Shown: positions 53,820-63,941 of the stretch, in pieces | Layout of the letters: every line of letters begins with the position of its first letter | Numbering within the stretch: position 1 is the first letter of the stretch | Assembly (NCBI RefSeq): GCF_034353875.1 | Contig: NZ_CP133784.1 | Span: 1,860,001-1,924,000 of the forward strand | Reading direction: 5' to 3' | Length of the DNA: 64,000 nucleotides | Origin: Pseudomonas sp. MH9.2 | GTDB taxonomy: Bacteria > Pseudomonadota > Gammaproteobacteria > Pseudomonadales > Pseudomonadaceae | Made by a program: the position numbers and the translations under genes | The notes under the pieces: model-generated | Databases searched by the model: none | Seen by the model: the letters and a program-made list of their open reading frames with translations, nothing else | What the model was told of the DNA's origin: nothing

Positions 53820-56174
53820 TCAGTCTATGCGGGTATTCTTCAGTCTTAGCGCATTGAACACGACGGATGCGGAGCTAACGCTCATGGCAATGGCTGCGAT
53901 CATCGGCGATAAGAGATGCCCGGTCAGGGGATACAACAGGCCTGCCGCCAGAGGGATGCCCATCGAGTTGTAGACAAAGGCGAAGCCCAGGTTCTGTCGC
54001 ATATTTTTTACCGTCGCGACAGAAAGCGCCCGCGCCCGGAGAATCCCCATCAAATCACCCTTTACGAGCGTGAGCTGTGCGCTGTTCATCGCAACGTCTG
54101 TGCCTGTCCCCATGGCGATGCCTACATCTGCTCGGGCCAGAGCAGGAGCATCATTAATGCCGTCGCCGGCCATGGCAACGCGCCGCCCCGATTTCTGGAG
54201 GTCTACAACCAGACGCTCCTTGTCCTGGGGTTTCACCTCACCATGCACCTCTTCAATACCCATTTCCTTGGCAACAGCACGTGCAGTAGTGAGGCCGTCT
54301 CCGGTGGCCATAATGATCTTTACATGGTCGGCTTTGAGTTTGGTGACAGCCTCCTTGGAGGTCGGCTTGATCGGGTCTGACACTGCCAGCAACCCCGCCA
54401 GTATTCCATCGACTGCCAGGTAGATGATGCTGATGCCCTCAAGACGCAATTGCTCAGCGCGTTTTTTTAGAGGGCTGATGTTCACACCAGCCTCTTCCAT
54501 CAAGGCGGTATTACCTAGCTGGATTTTCTTGCCATCTACTAAGCCGCTGACCCCGATTCCAGAACCGGACTCGAACGACTCAGGTGTGGTCAGGACAAGG
54601 TTTTCAGACCGGGCATAATCAACAATGGCATGAGCCAGCGGATGCTCACTGCCTTGATCAAGGCTGGCGGCCAGTTGGAGTACATCATTGGAGGCGAACT
54701 TTTGCGTGGCCTCGACACTGTGAAATACCGGACGGCCCTCTGTCAGGGTGCCAGTCTTATCCACGATCAGCGTGTCGATCTTGCACAGGTTCTCGATAGC
54801 GCCAGCATCTCTGAACAGCACGCCCATACTGGCCGCTTTCCCGGTGGAAACCATGATTGACATCGGTGTCGCGAGCCCCAGCGCGCAGGGACAGGCAATG
54901 ATCAGCACAGCGACCGCGTTGATCAGGCCAAAGACCCAGCTAGGTTCAGGACCAAACAGCCCCCACCCCAAAAAAGTCAGTATGGCAATCACGATGACGC
55001 CCATTACAAAGTAACCCGCGACGGCGTCAGCCATGCGCTGCATCGGCGCTTTAGAGCGTTGGGCCAGGGCAACCATTTGCACAATTTGCGACAGCATGGT
55101 TTCGGAACCAACTTTCTGCGCTTCCATGATCAGGCTGCCATGGGTATTGAGCGTGGCACCGATCAGGCTATCTCCGCTTCTTTTCATTACAGGTACGGGT
55201 TCGCCGGTCAGCATCGACTCATCCACTGCGCTTTCACCTTCCAGCACGGAACCGTCGACAGGAACCTTTTCTCCCGGTCTTACCCGCAGGTGATCACCTT
55301 TGTGTACATGGGTGAGCGGGATATCCTCCTCTTCGCCATTGGCATTGATCCTGCGTGCGGTTTTCGGAGACAGGCCAAGCAAAGATTTAATAGCCGAAGA
55401 CGTTTGTGACCGAGCTTTGAGTTCAAGCATCTGCCCGAACAAGGTCAGCGAGATGATCACGGCTGCGGCTTCAAAATAGACGCCAATGCGGCCATCCTGC
55501 AAGAAGGTAACGGGAAAACTCTGGGGAAACAGTGTGGCTGCGACACTGTAAAGATAGGCTGCCGCCGTGCCCAGGCCAATCAAAGTCCACATATTGGGGC
55601 TGCGATGACGAACCGAATCAATGCCCCTCACAAAAAACGGCCAACCTGCCCATAAGATGACGGGGGTTGCAAGACTAAGCTCGATCCAGTTCTGGGCAGC
55701 CCCGTGGAAGAATTGCAACGAGTGTCCCGCCATGGCGAGTACGGTCACGATCACAGTTAATGGCAACGACCACCAAAAGCGACGGGTGAAATCCTTGAAC
55801 TCAGGATTTTCATCCTCTTCTAGCGCGGGCATGACGGGTTCCAATGTCATGCCGCATTTAGGGCAGGTGCCGGGGCCCGGCTGACGTATCTCCGGATGCA
55901 TAGGGCAGGTGAACTCGGTAACTTCCTGTGTTTCAGCTGCTGGAACGGTGTGGCTAGAGTGATCGGTATCCGACAGGGCAGCGGCATAGCGCGGGGGTTC
56001 TGCTCTAAACTTCTCCTGGCACTTCAGGCTGCAAAACTGATAGGTCTGCCCCTGATAAGTCTCGCTGAACTTGATCGGCGGGGTAACAGCCATGCCACAC
56101 ACCGGATCGCGTAGACCTTCATCCAGGACCTTCGCAGGATGGGTTTGGTCTTGGTGACTTATGGCACTAGGCAT
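53820..56174 (-). CDS. Cu(I)-exporting P1B-type ATPase with YHS and HMBD domains
   Basis: The 784-residue pump starts with a YHS domain ([34 protein letters not shown]) and a heavy-metal binding domain ([22 protein letters not shown]). The P1B core has TGEP, the transport motif [22 protein letters not shown] and GDGIND; helices 7-8 carry YN and M-S-x-S ([17 protein letters not shown]), the Cu(I) signature of P1B-1 pumps. It exports Cu(I) or Ag(I) from the cytoplasm. DUF2933 lies 2 nt upstream and the HMA chaperone about 110 nt downstream in the same direction. Confidence 0.95.
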   Translation of the reverse strand: MPSAISHQDQTHPAKVLDEGLRDPVCGMAVTPPIKFSETYQGQTYQFCSLKCQEKFRAEPPRYAAALSDTDHSSHTVPAAETQEVTEFTCPMHPEIRQPGPGTCPKCGMTLEPVMPALEEDENPEFKDFTRRFWWSLPLTVIVTVLAMAGHSLQFFHGAAQNWIELSLATPVILWAGWPFFVRGIDSVRHRSPNMWTLIGLGTAAAYLYSVAATLFPQSFPVTFLQDGRIGVYFEAAAVIISLTLFGQMLELKARSQTSSAIKSLLGLSPKTARRINANGEEEDIPLTHVHKGDHLRVRPGEKVPVDGSVLEGESAVDESMLTGEPVPVMKRSGDSLIGATLNTHGSLIMEAQKVGSETMLSQIVQMVALAQRSKAPMQRMADAVAGYFVMGVIVIAILTFLGWGLFGPEPSWVFGLINAVAVLIIACPCALGLATPMSIMVSTGKAASMGVLFRDAGAIENLCKIDTLIVDKTGTLTEGRPVFHSVEATQKFASNDVLQLAASLDQGSEHPLAHAIVDYARSENLVLTTPESFESGSGIGVSGLVDGKKIQLGNTALMEEAGVNISPLKKRAEQLRLEGISIIYLAVDGILAGLLAVSDPIKPTSKEAVTKLKADHVKIIMATGDGLTTARAVAKEMGIEEVHGEVKPQDKERLVVDLQKSGRRVAMAGDGINDAPALARADVGIAMGTGTDVAMNSAQLTLVKGDLMGILRARALSVATVKNMRQNLGFAFVYNSMGIPLAAGLLYPLTGHLLSPMIAAIAMSVSSASVVFNALRLKNTRID

Positions 56175-56176
56175 GG

Positions 56177-56440
56177 CTATTTTCCTTTCTCATCCTTGTT
56201 GGTTTCTGACGGATCGACATGTTGACCGCGCCCCCCGTGTCCGTGTCCGAAAATATGCATCAGCGGGCAGGCGAACAGGATCAGATAGGGCAGGTAAGTC
56301 AGATAAGGTGAAAGATGACTGAAGTGTTCCCTAACCAGATAGAAGGCGCCAATCGCAACCAGCATGGTGAGTACGACACCTGTTTTGCTCCTCCAGAAGG
56401 GTAGCGAGGCATTTTCAACCGAATGCTGATGAGGGCTCAT
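56177..56440 (-). CDS. DUF2933 small membrane protein (second copy)
   Basis: The 87-residue protein resembles that at 49006: a first helix [24 protein letters not shown], then [27 protein letters not shown], with His at the helix end. It precedes the Cu ATPase by 2 nt, so the two are in one operon. Having two DUF2933 genes, each next to copper or metal genes, supports a role in metal handling; its function is unknown. Confidence 0.88.
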   Translation of the reverse strand: MSPHQHSVENASLPFWRSKTGVVLTMLVAIGAFYLVREHFSHLSPYLTYLPYLILFACPLMHIFGHGHGGRGQHVDPSETNKDEKGK

Positions 56441-56796
56441 GATTTATCTCCCATTGTTTTGGCAAAAGTTGCCATAAGTCTGATACTTGAGAGTAGCCCA
56501 CGCTCACTTTAAAACGGTGATCTCGATCAAGTCATGCGTACTCACTTCAGCGGAGCAACCATTAAGTCCAATGATGGCTCGGTAGGGCCGATGCTTACAT
56601 GAAGGTCTCGATGGACTCTTTTGTAACACTTGTCTGATCAAATTACTATTTGGTGACGAACGTGTCGGGTGAAAACAGGTAAGTATTCATGCGGGTTAAC
56701 ATTTACCTGACGCCAAGATTACATTTATGTCAGTTTCAGATCAGAGAGACTTATTTGCTGCACACTCAGCCTAATGGTCACATTGAGATTCACCCC
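56441..56796. other. Divergent promoter region with a CopR-type box
   Basis: This 356-bp gap lies between the divergent DUF2933/Cu ATPase operon and copRS. It contains the CopR-type box at 56718-56733 and is otherwise gene-free; the open frame upstream of copR to 56689 is not accepted as coding because the receiver domain starts at 56797. Confidence 0.6.
56718..56733 (+). promoter_or_regulatory. CopR-type box upstream of copRS
   Basis: ATTACA-TTTA-TGTCAG lies 64 nt before the copR start and is shared with the divergent ATPase operon. It is nearly identical to the boxes at 52970 and 53332, which fits autoregulation by CopR. Confidence 0.7.
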
Positions 56797-57486
56797 ATGA
56801 AACTTTTGGTTGCTGAAGACGAACCGACATTAGGTATCTATTTACAGCAGGGCCTGACCGAGACCGGGTTCACTGTTGATCGATTCACCGACGGCAGTGA
56901 GGCCCTTCAACACGCCTTAAGCGAGGCATACGACCTGCTGATTCTGGACGTGATGATGCCAGGCATGGATGGGTGGGAACTCCTTCAAAAGGTGCGTAGG
57001 TCGGGTAAAGAGGTGCCGGTGCTTTTCCTGACGGCGCGAGACAGCATTGAAGATAGGGTCAAGGGCCTAGAGCTGGGGGCAGACGATTATCTGATCAAAC
57101 CTTTCGCTTTTTCTGAATTGCTGGCTCGCGTCAGAACCTTGCTGCGTCGCGGTAATAGCGCTCCCGCGCAAACCCATATGAAAGTGGCCGATCTTGAGGT
57201 CGACCTACTCAAACGCAGGGCAATTCGGGGAGGAAAACGCATAGACCTGACGGCTAAAGAGTTCGCGCTGCTGGAGCTACTGCTGCGGCGCAGAGGCGAA
57301 GTGCTATCAAAGTCACTCATTGCCTCTCAAGTCTGGGACATGAACTTCGACAGCGATACTAACGTGATAGAAGTGGCGGTAAGAAGGCTCAGGGCGAAGA
57401 TTGATGACGACTTCGAGGTCAAACTGATCCAGACCGTTCGAGGCATGGGTTACATGCTGGACTCACCAGACTCGGATCAGGAATGA
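56797..57486 (+). CDS. copR: Copper-responsive response regulator CopR
   Basis: The 229-residue OmpR-type regulator has a receiver domain with phospho-acceptor D51 ([11 protein letters not shown]), acidic D8/E9-type residues (AEDEP) and K101 (YLIKPF), and a C-terminal winged helix ([52 protein letters not shown]). This is the CopR/CusR class. The ATG at 56797 is set by the receiver start; an in-frame extension to 56689 is not conserved. It overlaps copS by ATGA. Likely targets are the ATTACA-N4-TGTCAG boxes. Confidence 0.95.
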   Translation: MKLLVAEDEPTLGIYLQQGLTETGFTVDRFTDGSEALQHALSEAYDLLILDVMMPGMDGWELLQKVRRSGKEVPVLFLTARDSIEDRVKGLELGADDYLIKPFAFSELLARVRTLLRRGNSAPAQTHMKVADLEVDLLKRRAIRGGKRIDLTAKEFALLELLLRRRGEVLSKSLIASQVWDMNFDSDTNVIEVAVRRLRAKIDDDFEVKLIQTVRGMGYMLDSPDSDQE

Positions 57487-58871
57487 ACCGCCTATCCCTT
57501 ACAACACGCCTGAGCTTGATGTTCATGCTTTCGGTGACCGTCGTGCTTACCGTTGCCGGCGTTAGTTTTAATCACCTCAGCCAGCGTCATTTCAAGATGC
57601 TGGATCAGCAAACCCTGAACGAAAAACTCAGCTCAACCCAAAGGATCTTGGGAGAGCTGCACAGCGTCGATCAATTCAGTGAGTTAAAACCACAGCTAGA
57701 GGCTTTGCTGGGGGCACACCGTGATTTGACCGCTATCATTCTGAATAGCGATGGAAAGCTGTTTTTCGCTAGCCCAAGGCCGGTCAGGGTGCCAGAGCAG
57801 CTCCGCACGCTCGAAAGCAACGCGATGTTGGAGTGGCAGGACCATGAGCAGATTTACCGAGGCGTCATGGCCCCGGCAATTGTTCCCGGGCAGGATAAGC
57901 CGCTGACCGTGATCTTGATCTTTGATGTGACGCAGCATATGTATTTCTTCGAGACCCTTCAGCGATGGTTTTGGATAGGGTTGGTGATCAGCGCGCTAGT
58001 CAGTGCCGGGCTGGGGTGGATGGTTGCACGCAGCGGTATGCGCCCTATTCGGCAGGTGACGATGGTCGCGGCCTCGATGTCTGCCGGCTCACTGAAAGAA
58101 CGCATCCCGTTGGCGCCCGTGCCAAAAGAACTCCAGCAGATGGTGTCATCGTTCAACGCAATGTTGTCCCGTCTGGACGATGCATTTGTCCGGCTTTCGA
58201 ATTTTTCCGCAGACATTGCTCATGAGCTGCGAACGCCTGTCAGTAACCTGATGACCCACACTGAGGTAGTGCTCTCACGAAAAAGGAACATTGAGGACTA
58301 CGAAGACAATCTGTTCTCAAATCTTGAGGATTTGAAGCGCATGTCTCGCATGATCGATGACATGCTTTTCCTGGCCAAGTCCGACAATAAGTTGATCAAA
58401 CCAGAGAACAGCCAGATAGAGCTGCGGGAGGTGGTGGGGAAACTGCTCGAATACTACCGCCTGCTGGCTGACGAGCGAGGCATTGAGCTTTGCGTTTCAG
58501 GTGTCGGAAGTGTCAGCGGTGACGTATTGATGCTGCGCAGAGCCATCTCGAACTTACTTTCGAATGCGCTACGGTACACGCCAGAGGGGAAAACCATCCG
58601 TGTGGATATCCGTCAGACAAATACGTCGACGGTGGTGACGGTGCAAAACCCTGGGAAGACCATTGCGCCCGAACACCTTGAGAAACTTTTTGATCGCTTT
58701 TACCGCGCAGACCCTGCGAGGCGCGAAGGGAGCCCTAGCAACGCAGGACTGGGGCTGTCGATTACCCGGTCGATCATTGAAGCTCATGAGGGCAGAATCT
58801 GGTGCACTTCATCCAATGGAACAACTGACTTTCATATTGAACTCCCTAGTGCCAGCATGAAACGCGCCTAA
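57483..58871 (+). CDS. copS: Copper sensor histidine kinase CopS
   Basis: The 462-residue kinase has a first membrane helix (11-30), a periplasmic sensor (about 31-160), a second helix (163-182), HAMP, and the kinase core with H247 in [16 protein letters not shown]. The ATP-binding domain shows N box ([11 protein letters not shown]) and G box ([10 protein letters not shown]). It belongs to the CusS/CopS/IrlB group that senses periplasmic copper. It starts inside copR (ATGA overlap). Confidence 0.95.
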   Translation: MNRLSLTTRLSLMFMLSVTVVLTVAGVSFNHLSQRHFKMLDQQTLNEKLSSTQRILGELHSVDQFSELKPQLEALLGAHRDLTAIILNSDGKLFFASPRPVRVPEQLRTLESNAMLEWQDHEQIYRGVMAPAIVPGQDKPLTVILIFDVTQHMYFFETLQRWFWIGLVISALVSAGLGWMVARSGMRPIRQVTMVAASMSAGSLKERIPLAPVPKELQQMVSSFNAMLSRLDDAFVRLSNFSADIAHELRTPVSNLMTHTEVVLSRKRNIEDYEDNLFSNLEDLKRMSRMIDDMLFLAKSDNKLIKPENSQIELREVVGKLLEYYRLLADERGIELCVSGVGSVSGDVLMLRRAISNLLSNALRYTPEGKTIRVDIRQTNTSTVVTVQNPGKTIAPEHLEKLFDRFYRADPARREGSPSNAGLGLSITRSIIEAHEGRIWCTSSNGTTDFHIELPSASMKRA

Positions 58872-59184
58872 GCTTGGAAACGTTCCTCGAATCAACGCCG
58901 AGTCCAAGAGCCCACTCTTGCAATACCAATAGTAGTAACGGGAGTGCGGTTATGTTTGACCTATGTCAACAACCCCCATTAGGCGAGCGCTACTATTACA
59001 CATGGCAGGGTGGTCAATTAACCGGAGTATGTTCCGTGGGTAGTGACCTCCTCTCTTGCAGATGCCGTTGCGGTTTACCGTTGGTAGTTGGTTGCCAGAC
59101 GCCCTGTTTGCATACTGCTCGACTACATACTGATTCGGCGCGGTTCAACCGTGCGAGCTTTTCCCCTTCGTCTGGAGATTTGTC
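58872..59184. other. Intergenic stretch after copRS
   Basis: This 313-bp gap precedes the Met-rich protein gene. A 108-codon plus-strand frame starting at 58874 has no family similarity or SD and was not accepted. No CopR-type box was found here. Confidence 0.45.
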
Positions 59185-59595
59185 ATGCAAGCACCACTGA
59201 AGTTGGTTTTAGCCGCTCTACTCACGAGCACTGCCTTATTCGCCAATGCCACGGAAGCTCATCATCCGGATGACGCCACGCCACCCGCCGCCGAGACAAG
59301 CACTCAGGCCCAGCCTGCCAGCAATCAAGCCATGACTGAGCAAATGCAAAAGATGCAAGCCGCCCGCGACAAGGTCTCCGCCGCCAAGACGCCAACCGAA
59401 CGCCGGGCCGCTATGCAGGAGAGCATGCAGACTATGAAGGGCTCCATGGAGATGATGCGTGACATGCACGCAGGCAAGGGCTGTAAAGAAATGGGCATGT
59501 CTGGCTCAGAAAATGGCGGCACGGGAATGATGGACATGATGATGAAGATGATGGATCAGCAGTCGAGCATGATGAACATGCAGATGTCCAAATGA
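59185..59595 (+). CDS. Periplasmic Met-rich protein
   Basis: The 136-residue protein has a signal peptide (MQAPLKLVLAALLTSTALFA, cleavage at NAT) and a mature part that is helical, then extremely Met-rich (MQESMQTMKGSMEMMRDMHA and MMDMMMKMMDQQSSMMNMQM). Met-rich stretches like these bind Cu(I) or Ag(I) in the periplasm. GGAG precedes the ATG. It overlaps the start of the next gene by ATGA, so it probably supplies copper to, or works with, the oxidase. Confidence 0.85.
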   Translation: MQAPLKLVLAALLTSTALFANATEAHHPDDATPPAAETSTQAQPASNQAMTEQMQKMQAARDKVSAAKTPTERRAAMQESMQTMKGSMEMMRDMHAGKGCKEMGMSGSENGGTGMMDMMMKMMDQQSSMMNMQMSK

Positions 59596-61091
59596 AGGTG
59601 CACTTGATGCAACGGCGCACCTTCCTTGGAGGGTTGGCGTTGACAGGGCTGGCTGGCCCTTGGTTACAAGCGTGGTCGGCAGACACCATGACCTCCTCAT
59701 CGACACCTCCTGGATTGCCTTTGCTGGCATCAGATATGCTACCGGCTGGCGGCTCACTGCGCGAAATCCCCAAACTGGCCAACGCCAGCAGCGTGCCAGG
59801 CCACTTTCAGGCGACCCTGACCGCTGCGCCACTAGCGGTTCCCTTTATCCCTGGACAAGCCGCAACCGAATTCTGGGCATATAATGGTGGCCTGCCTGGC
59901 CCCCTGATCGAGCTGTTTGAGGGCGACACGGTCGCAATCACCTTCGTCAACAATCTCAAACAGCCGTCTACTATCCACTGGCACGGCTTGCCGATACCGC
60001 CAGAGCAAGACGGCAATCCGCATGACCCGGTACCACCAGGCGGACGCCGTACTTACAGTTTCAATTTGCCCGAGGGCAGCGCCGGCACCTACTGGTATCA
60101 CCCGCATCCTCACCAAAACACAGCGGAACAAGCGTTCCGAGGCTTGGCAGGCCCACTGGTGGTAAGGTCGCGGCATGACCCCTTGGCCGGGTTGCCAGAG
60201 CGATTGCTGGTGGTCTCCGATCTCAAACTAGACCGTTACGCTGCCATCGCCCCGAACGAAGCCAACGACTGGATGAACGGTCGCGAAGGTCAGTTCGCCT
60301 TGGTCAATGCCCAGCACCAACCCGTCTTGCCATTCGCCTCTGGAGGTCGTGAGCGCTGGCGCATTTGGAACGCCTGTAGTGCCCGCTACCTGCAACTCGC
60401 TCTGCCCGGTAGCACGCTGACTCTGGTCGGCACCGACGGTGGTCTGCTGGAAGAGCCACAGTCTGGGTTGACCGAATACCTGTTGGCACCGGGTCAGCGG
60501 ATCGAACTGATAATCGACGCAGGCCGCCGTCGCGACCGCGTGGAATTGAGCGCCAATATCTACGCGCGCGGCAAAATGGGCGATGTGACGCCTGATCACA
60601 TCATGCCTCTGCTGACGGTTGATTTTACGACGGTCACAGCCACAGAGCAGGCAGCCCTGCCGCTTAAGCTCGGCTCAGTGCCCGACCTTGGTGCGGCCGC
60701 AGTACGCAAACAGGTGGTGTTCAGCGAAAAAATGAGCATGGCCAATGGTCGCCATGGCGTGCAGTTTCTGGTCAACGACCAGGAATACGACATGCAACGT
60801 ATCGATCTGGTGAGCCGAGTCAACGAGGTCGAGCTATGGGAAATCGTCAATCATTCTGACATGGACCATCCCTTTCACCTGCACGGCACTCAGTTCCAAG
60901 TGGTTGAGCGGGAGTTTGACGGCGTAGTCACACCGGTATCTTTCCGTGCCTGGCAAGACACGGTCAATCTGCGCTCAAGTGAAATCGTACGCATTAAAAC
61001 GGTACAGCGTTGGCCCGGCCTGCGCATGTTTCACTGCCACATCCTCGAACACGAAGCGATGGGCATGATGGGGCAGCTCAAGGTGGTTTGA
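59592..61091 (+). CDS. Second multicopper oxidase (CueO/bilirubin oxidase-like)
   Basis: The 499-residue protein (or 494 from ATG 59607) has a Tat-type start (MQRRTFLGGLALTGLAGPW) and the four copper motifs: STIHWHGLPIPPEQDG, WYHPHPHQNTAEQ, HPFHLHGTQFQVV and HCHILEHEAMGMMGQL. It lacks the Met-rich insert of CopA; the Met-rich partner is instead the separate protein just upstream. Likely a periplasmic Cu(I) oxidase. The first ATG overlaps the preceding gene by ATGA. Confidence 0.93.
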   Translation: MKVHLMQRRTFLGGLALTGLAGPWLQAWSADTMTSSSTPPGLPLLASDMLPAGGSLREIPKLANASSVPGHFQATLTAAPLAVPFIPGQAATEFWAYNGGLPGPLIELFEGDTVAITFVNNLKQPSTIHWHGLPIPPEQDGNPHDPVPPGGRRTYSFNLPEGSAGTYWYHPHPHQNTAEQAFRGLAGPLVVRSRHDPLAGLPERLLVVSDLKLDRYAAIAPNEANDWMNGREGQFALVNAQHQPVLPFASGGRERWRIWNACSARYLQLALPGSTLTLVGTDGGLLEEPQSGLTEYLLAPGQRIELIIDAGRRRDRVELSANIYARGKMGDVTPDHIMPLLTVDFTTVTATEQAALPLKLGSVPDLGAAAVRKQVVFSEKMSMANGRHGVQFLVNDQEYDMQRIDLVSRVNEVELWEIVNHSDMDHPFHLHGTQFQVVEREFDGVVTPVSFRAWQDTVNLRSSEIVRIKTVQRWPGLRMFHCHILEHEAMGMMGQLKVV

Positions 61092-61564
61092 TCAAGAGCG
61101 ACAATATCGCCCTAGGCCGCATGCTCTCCTGACTCGAACAAACTGAAAAATTGCTCGGGCCGGGAGAGGGCGCGACGTTCCTCGTCGGTTAGCGCGTTCC
61201 CCCATCAAATTGAGGAGCCGACGGGGCCTGACTGTAGGTTAGGTAGCGTTTACACATGGGAAACACACTCTCTGATCCAACGGGTAAGCGATCGCGCGAG
61301 TGAAAGTGACTAAAGCCATCCTCAGTGCTGAACCCAAGAGCAGGCACAAAGCTTACTGAATTGTAATCGACCGGCCCGCTGTCATGTGGCATCGTGTCCC
61401 AGCTCTAGCACACGAGAATATTTAATCTATTGCCTGAGTCAGTCCTTACATAACGCAGCAGACGCTGGGTATTCGCATGCCGTTTTAACCGGAATCGATA
61501 AGTAGAAAGCTAGATCGCCCCCACCAAACTTCGAACCGACAGCTTATGCTGTGAGGAGTCTTGC
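61092..61564. other. Intergenic stretch before copC
   Basis: In this 473-bp gap no gene is supported. A 67-codon minus-strand frame (61189-61392) has no signal, SD or similarity. The copCD promoter should be here; no exact CopR-type box was seen. Confidence 0.45.
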
Positions 61565-61948
61565 ATGTCATTTTTTAAAACTACAACTTTAGCGGCTGCA
61601 CTTACTGCCGGATTGCTCTTGAGCGCTGTAGCCCAATCGCATCCAAAGTTAACCTCCTCAAACCCTGCGGACGGCTCGGCCTCCGTAGCTCCTTCCAAGA
61701 TCGAGCTGCACTTCTCGGAAAACCTCACTACTCAGTTTTCGGGAGCGAAACTGATAATGACAGACATGCCGGGCATGCCTAATTCACCCATGGGTGTGAA
61801 GGCGAGTATTTCAGGCAGCGATGATCCGAAAACGATGGTCATCACACCCGCCTCTCCGCTCACCACGGGTTCTTATAAAGTCGAGTGGCGAGCGGTCTCT
61901 TCAGACACTCACCCCATGACAGGCAATTTTTCTTTCAAAGTGAAATGA
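61565..61948 (+). CDS. copC: Copper resistance protein C, periplasmic
   Basis: The 127-residue protein has a signal peptide ending VAQS and the CopC beta-barrel: HPKLTSSNPADGSASVAPSKIELHFSENL, a Met-rich loop (IMTDMPGMPNSPMG) and YKVEWRAVSSDTHPMTGNFSFKV. The N-terminal His of the mature protein (SHPK) and the late DTH are Cu(II) ligands, and the Met loop binds Cu(I). AGGAG precedes the ATG. copD follows by 3 nt. Confidence 0.95.
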   Translation: MSFFKTTTLAAALTAGLLLSAVAQSHPKLTSSNPADGSASVAPSKIELHFSENLTTQFSGAKLIMTDMPGMPNSPMGVKASISGSDDPKTMVITPASPLTTGSYKVEWRAVSSDTHPMTGNFSFKVK

Positions 61949-61951
61949 TCC

Positions 61952-62896
61952 ATGAGCGACTCAATCAACATAGCCCTTCGCTTCGCTCTTTATATGGACC
62001 TGATGCTGCTATTCGGCCTGGCAACTTTTGGCCTGTATAGCCTAAGGGGCAAAGAGAGGGTGTCCGGTTCTGTTCTAAACTTTGAGTCGCTGCTTTTCGG
62101 TACGGCAATTACCGCCTTAGCCCTATCACTTTTCGCTATGTTATTACTTGCAAAGATGATGAGTGGTGTTTCAGATTTTATGGAGCTTCATCATCATATT
62201 TTTCAAATGGTACTGATGGGGACAGATGTTGGGCTGACGTGGATGGTCCGGATAATAGCCCTTGTACTGGCGTGCATAGCCGCCACCCTGAACAAACGCT
62301 TTCCGACGCCAAGTTTATGGGCGGTGGCGATATTGAGTGCTGTCGCCCTTGCTACTCTCGCGTGGACAGGACACGGCGCCATGGATGAGGGCAGTCGTCG
62401 TTATATGCATTTCACCAGCGATATTTTTCACCTTTTGGCAGCAGGTGGCTGGTTAGGTGCTCTCGCTGGATTCGCTTTACTGCTGCGAGCGAGGATACTT
62501 AAAGGCGAACAGGAGGTGCGGATTCTGGCAAGAGCCCTGACCGGGTTCGAGTCAGCTGGGGCGCTGATCGTAGTAACTATAGGTCTGTCCGGAATAGTAA
62601 ACTATCTTTTCATCGTCGGACCTACCTTAGACCAAGTGATGCTCAGTACCTATGGCGTACTTCTATTTTTAAAAATCCTATTGTTTGCAGGAATGATTGT
62701 ATTGGCATCCCTTAATCGCTTCCATTTGAGTCCATTATTAGAGCGATCAATTAAGAAAGGACACTACGCAATTGCCGTCAATGCATTGCGACGCAGCATG
62801 ACCCTGGAGTTCTCCATCGCGACAGTCATTGTGTGCCTTGTGGCCTGGCTAGGAACCTTGAGCCCCGAGATGGACATGTCAGCTGCGGCTGGGTAG
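61952..62896 (+). CDS. copD: Copper resistance protein D, inner membrane
   Basis: The 314-residue protein has about eight membrane helices. The N-terminus ([24 protein letters not shown]) and conserved His residues ([41 protein letters not shown]) match CopD/PcoD, which with CopC moves copper across the inner membrane. It starts 3 nt after copC. The C-terminus ends EMDMSAAAG. Confidence 0.94.
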   Translation: MSDSINIALRFALYMDLMLLFGLATFGLYSLRGKERVSGSVLNFESLLFGTAITALALSLFAMLLLAKMMSGVSDFMELHHHIFQMVLMGTDVGLTWMVRIIALVLACIAATLNKRFPTPSLWAVAILSAVALATLAWTGHGAMDEGSRRYMHFTSDIFHLLAAGGWLGALAGFALLLRARILKGEQEVRILARALTGFESAGALIVVTIGLSGIVNYLFIVGPTLDQVMLSTYGVLLFLKILLFAGMIVLASLNRFHLSPLLERSIKKGHYAIAVNALRRSMTLEFSIATVIVCLVAWLGTLSPEMDMSAAAG

Positions 62897-62945
62897 TCAG
62901 GCTCCTATACCAGCCTCCTCGTATAACGTTATCTACTCCTTGAGC

Positions 62946-63782
62946 CGGTACCCATCCATTTCAGCGAAGCCATTCCGATCGCCGTAGTCGGCTTGGCTGT
63001 AAATATCGCCAGTGCCTGGCTGCTGAGCGGTGCAGGTCATGGGCATGATCACGGGCACAGCCATGGACACCGTCGCGGGCATGATCATCATGAAGAAATG
63101 CAGCGGATTGTCACTTCAAAGGGAGTCTTCGAGCTGTCGATCTTCGAAGAGGGTGTTCCGCCTGTGTTTCGTTTTTCCACCGAAGGCTCAGGCCCCTTGC
63201 TCTCACCAATCGATGTCACAGTGACGACGATACGGGAGGACGGCTCGCGGTAAGTGTTTAACTCAGCAGAAAGCCGGCTTTCTGGAATCCACCAGCAACA
63301 TTCCGGAGCCGCATGTTTTCAAGGTAGCCGTTACCCCGCCATCTGGTGAACAGATCGTCGAACTCACGGAGCATGCTCACGACAACCATGGTGTGGACGC
63401 GGCCGTGTCAGTTATGGCCATCATCGGCCTGCTGCTGGCCCAGTCATTTGGCTGGCTGTGGATGGACCCGCTGGCCGGTATCGTTGGGGCACTCGTAATC
63501 GCCAACTGGTCCTACGGTCTGATACGCCAGACCGGTGCGATCTTGGTGGATGCCAGTGCAGACACTCGGATTGAAGGCAAGATCAGGACAGTCATTGACG
63601 AGGCCGGTGACAAACTGGTGGATCTGCATGTTTGGCGGCTTGGCCCTGGGCACCTTGGAGCGGTGGTTTCGGTCGTCACACGCGAGCCGAAGCGCGCCTC
63701 GCAGTTTTACCATCAGCATATTGCCCAATTCAAAGGGTTATCCCATATCACTGCTGAAGTGCATCCAGAAGCAGCGGTCTGA
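62946..63782 (+). pseudogene. Decayed CDF-family metal exporter (DmeF/CzcD-like)
   Basis: The frame reads PVPIHFSEAIPIAVVGLAVN, a His-rich loop (GHGHDHGHSHGHRRGHDHH) and IVTSKGVFELSIFEEGVPPVFRFST to a stop at 63253. The text resumes in another frame as AGFLESTSNIPEPHVFKVAV and continues with VDAAVSVMAIIGLLLAQSFGWLWMDPLAGIVGALVIANWSYGLIRQTG and WRLGPGHLGAVVSV to 63782. The N-terminal helices are missing, a frameshift lies at about 63253-63278, and a helix is deleted before VDAAVSV (near 63393). It was a cobalt/zinc/nickel-type exporter; it now cannot give a full protein. Confidence 0.88.
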
Positions 63783-63785
63783 GCA

Positions 63786-63941
63786 ATGGCTCTAAAACCC
63801 CCTTGGACCGAAGTCTGTAAGTTCGATGGCAAGACCACCCTTTGCATAGGCTGTTTGCGCACTTGAGAGGAAATTCGCGGCTGGAAAAAAATGACGAATC
63901 ACCGCCGCCATCAGATATTCAACGAGCGTTCAAAGCGGTGA
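63786..63941 (+). pseudogene. DUF1289 gene with an internal TGA
   Basis: The frame encodes PWTEVCKFDGKTTLCIGCLR plus T, then TGA at 63864-63866, then EEIRGWKKMTNHRRHQIFNER and a final stop at 63939-63941. The DUF1289 core (C-x-F-D-x-x-T-x-x-C-x-G-C-x-R-T-x-E-E-I-x-x-W) spans the TGA, so a sense codon (Leu is usual) was changed to a stop. It begins 4 nt after the CDF remnant, a common pairing. Confidence 0.85.

Noticed and set aside
61189..61392. 67-codon minus-strand frame before copC
   Set aside because: No start signal, signal peptide or recognisable motif.
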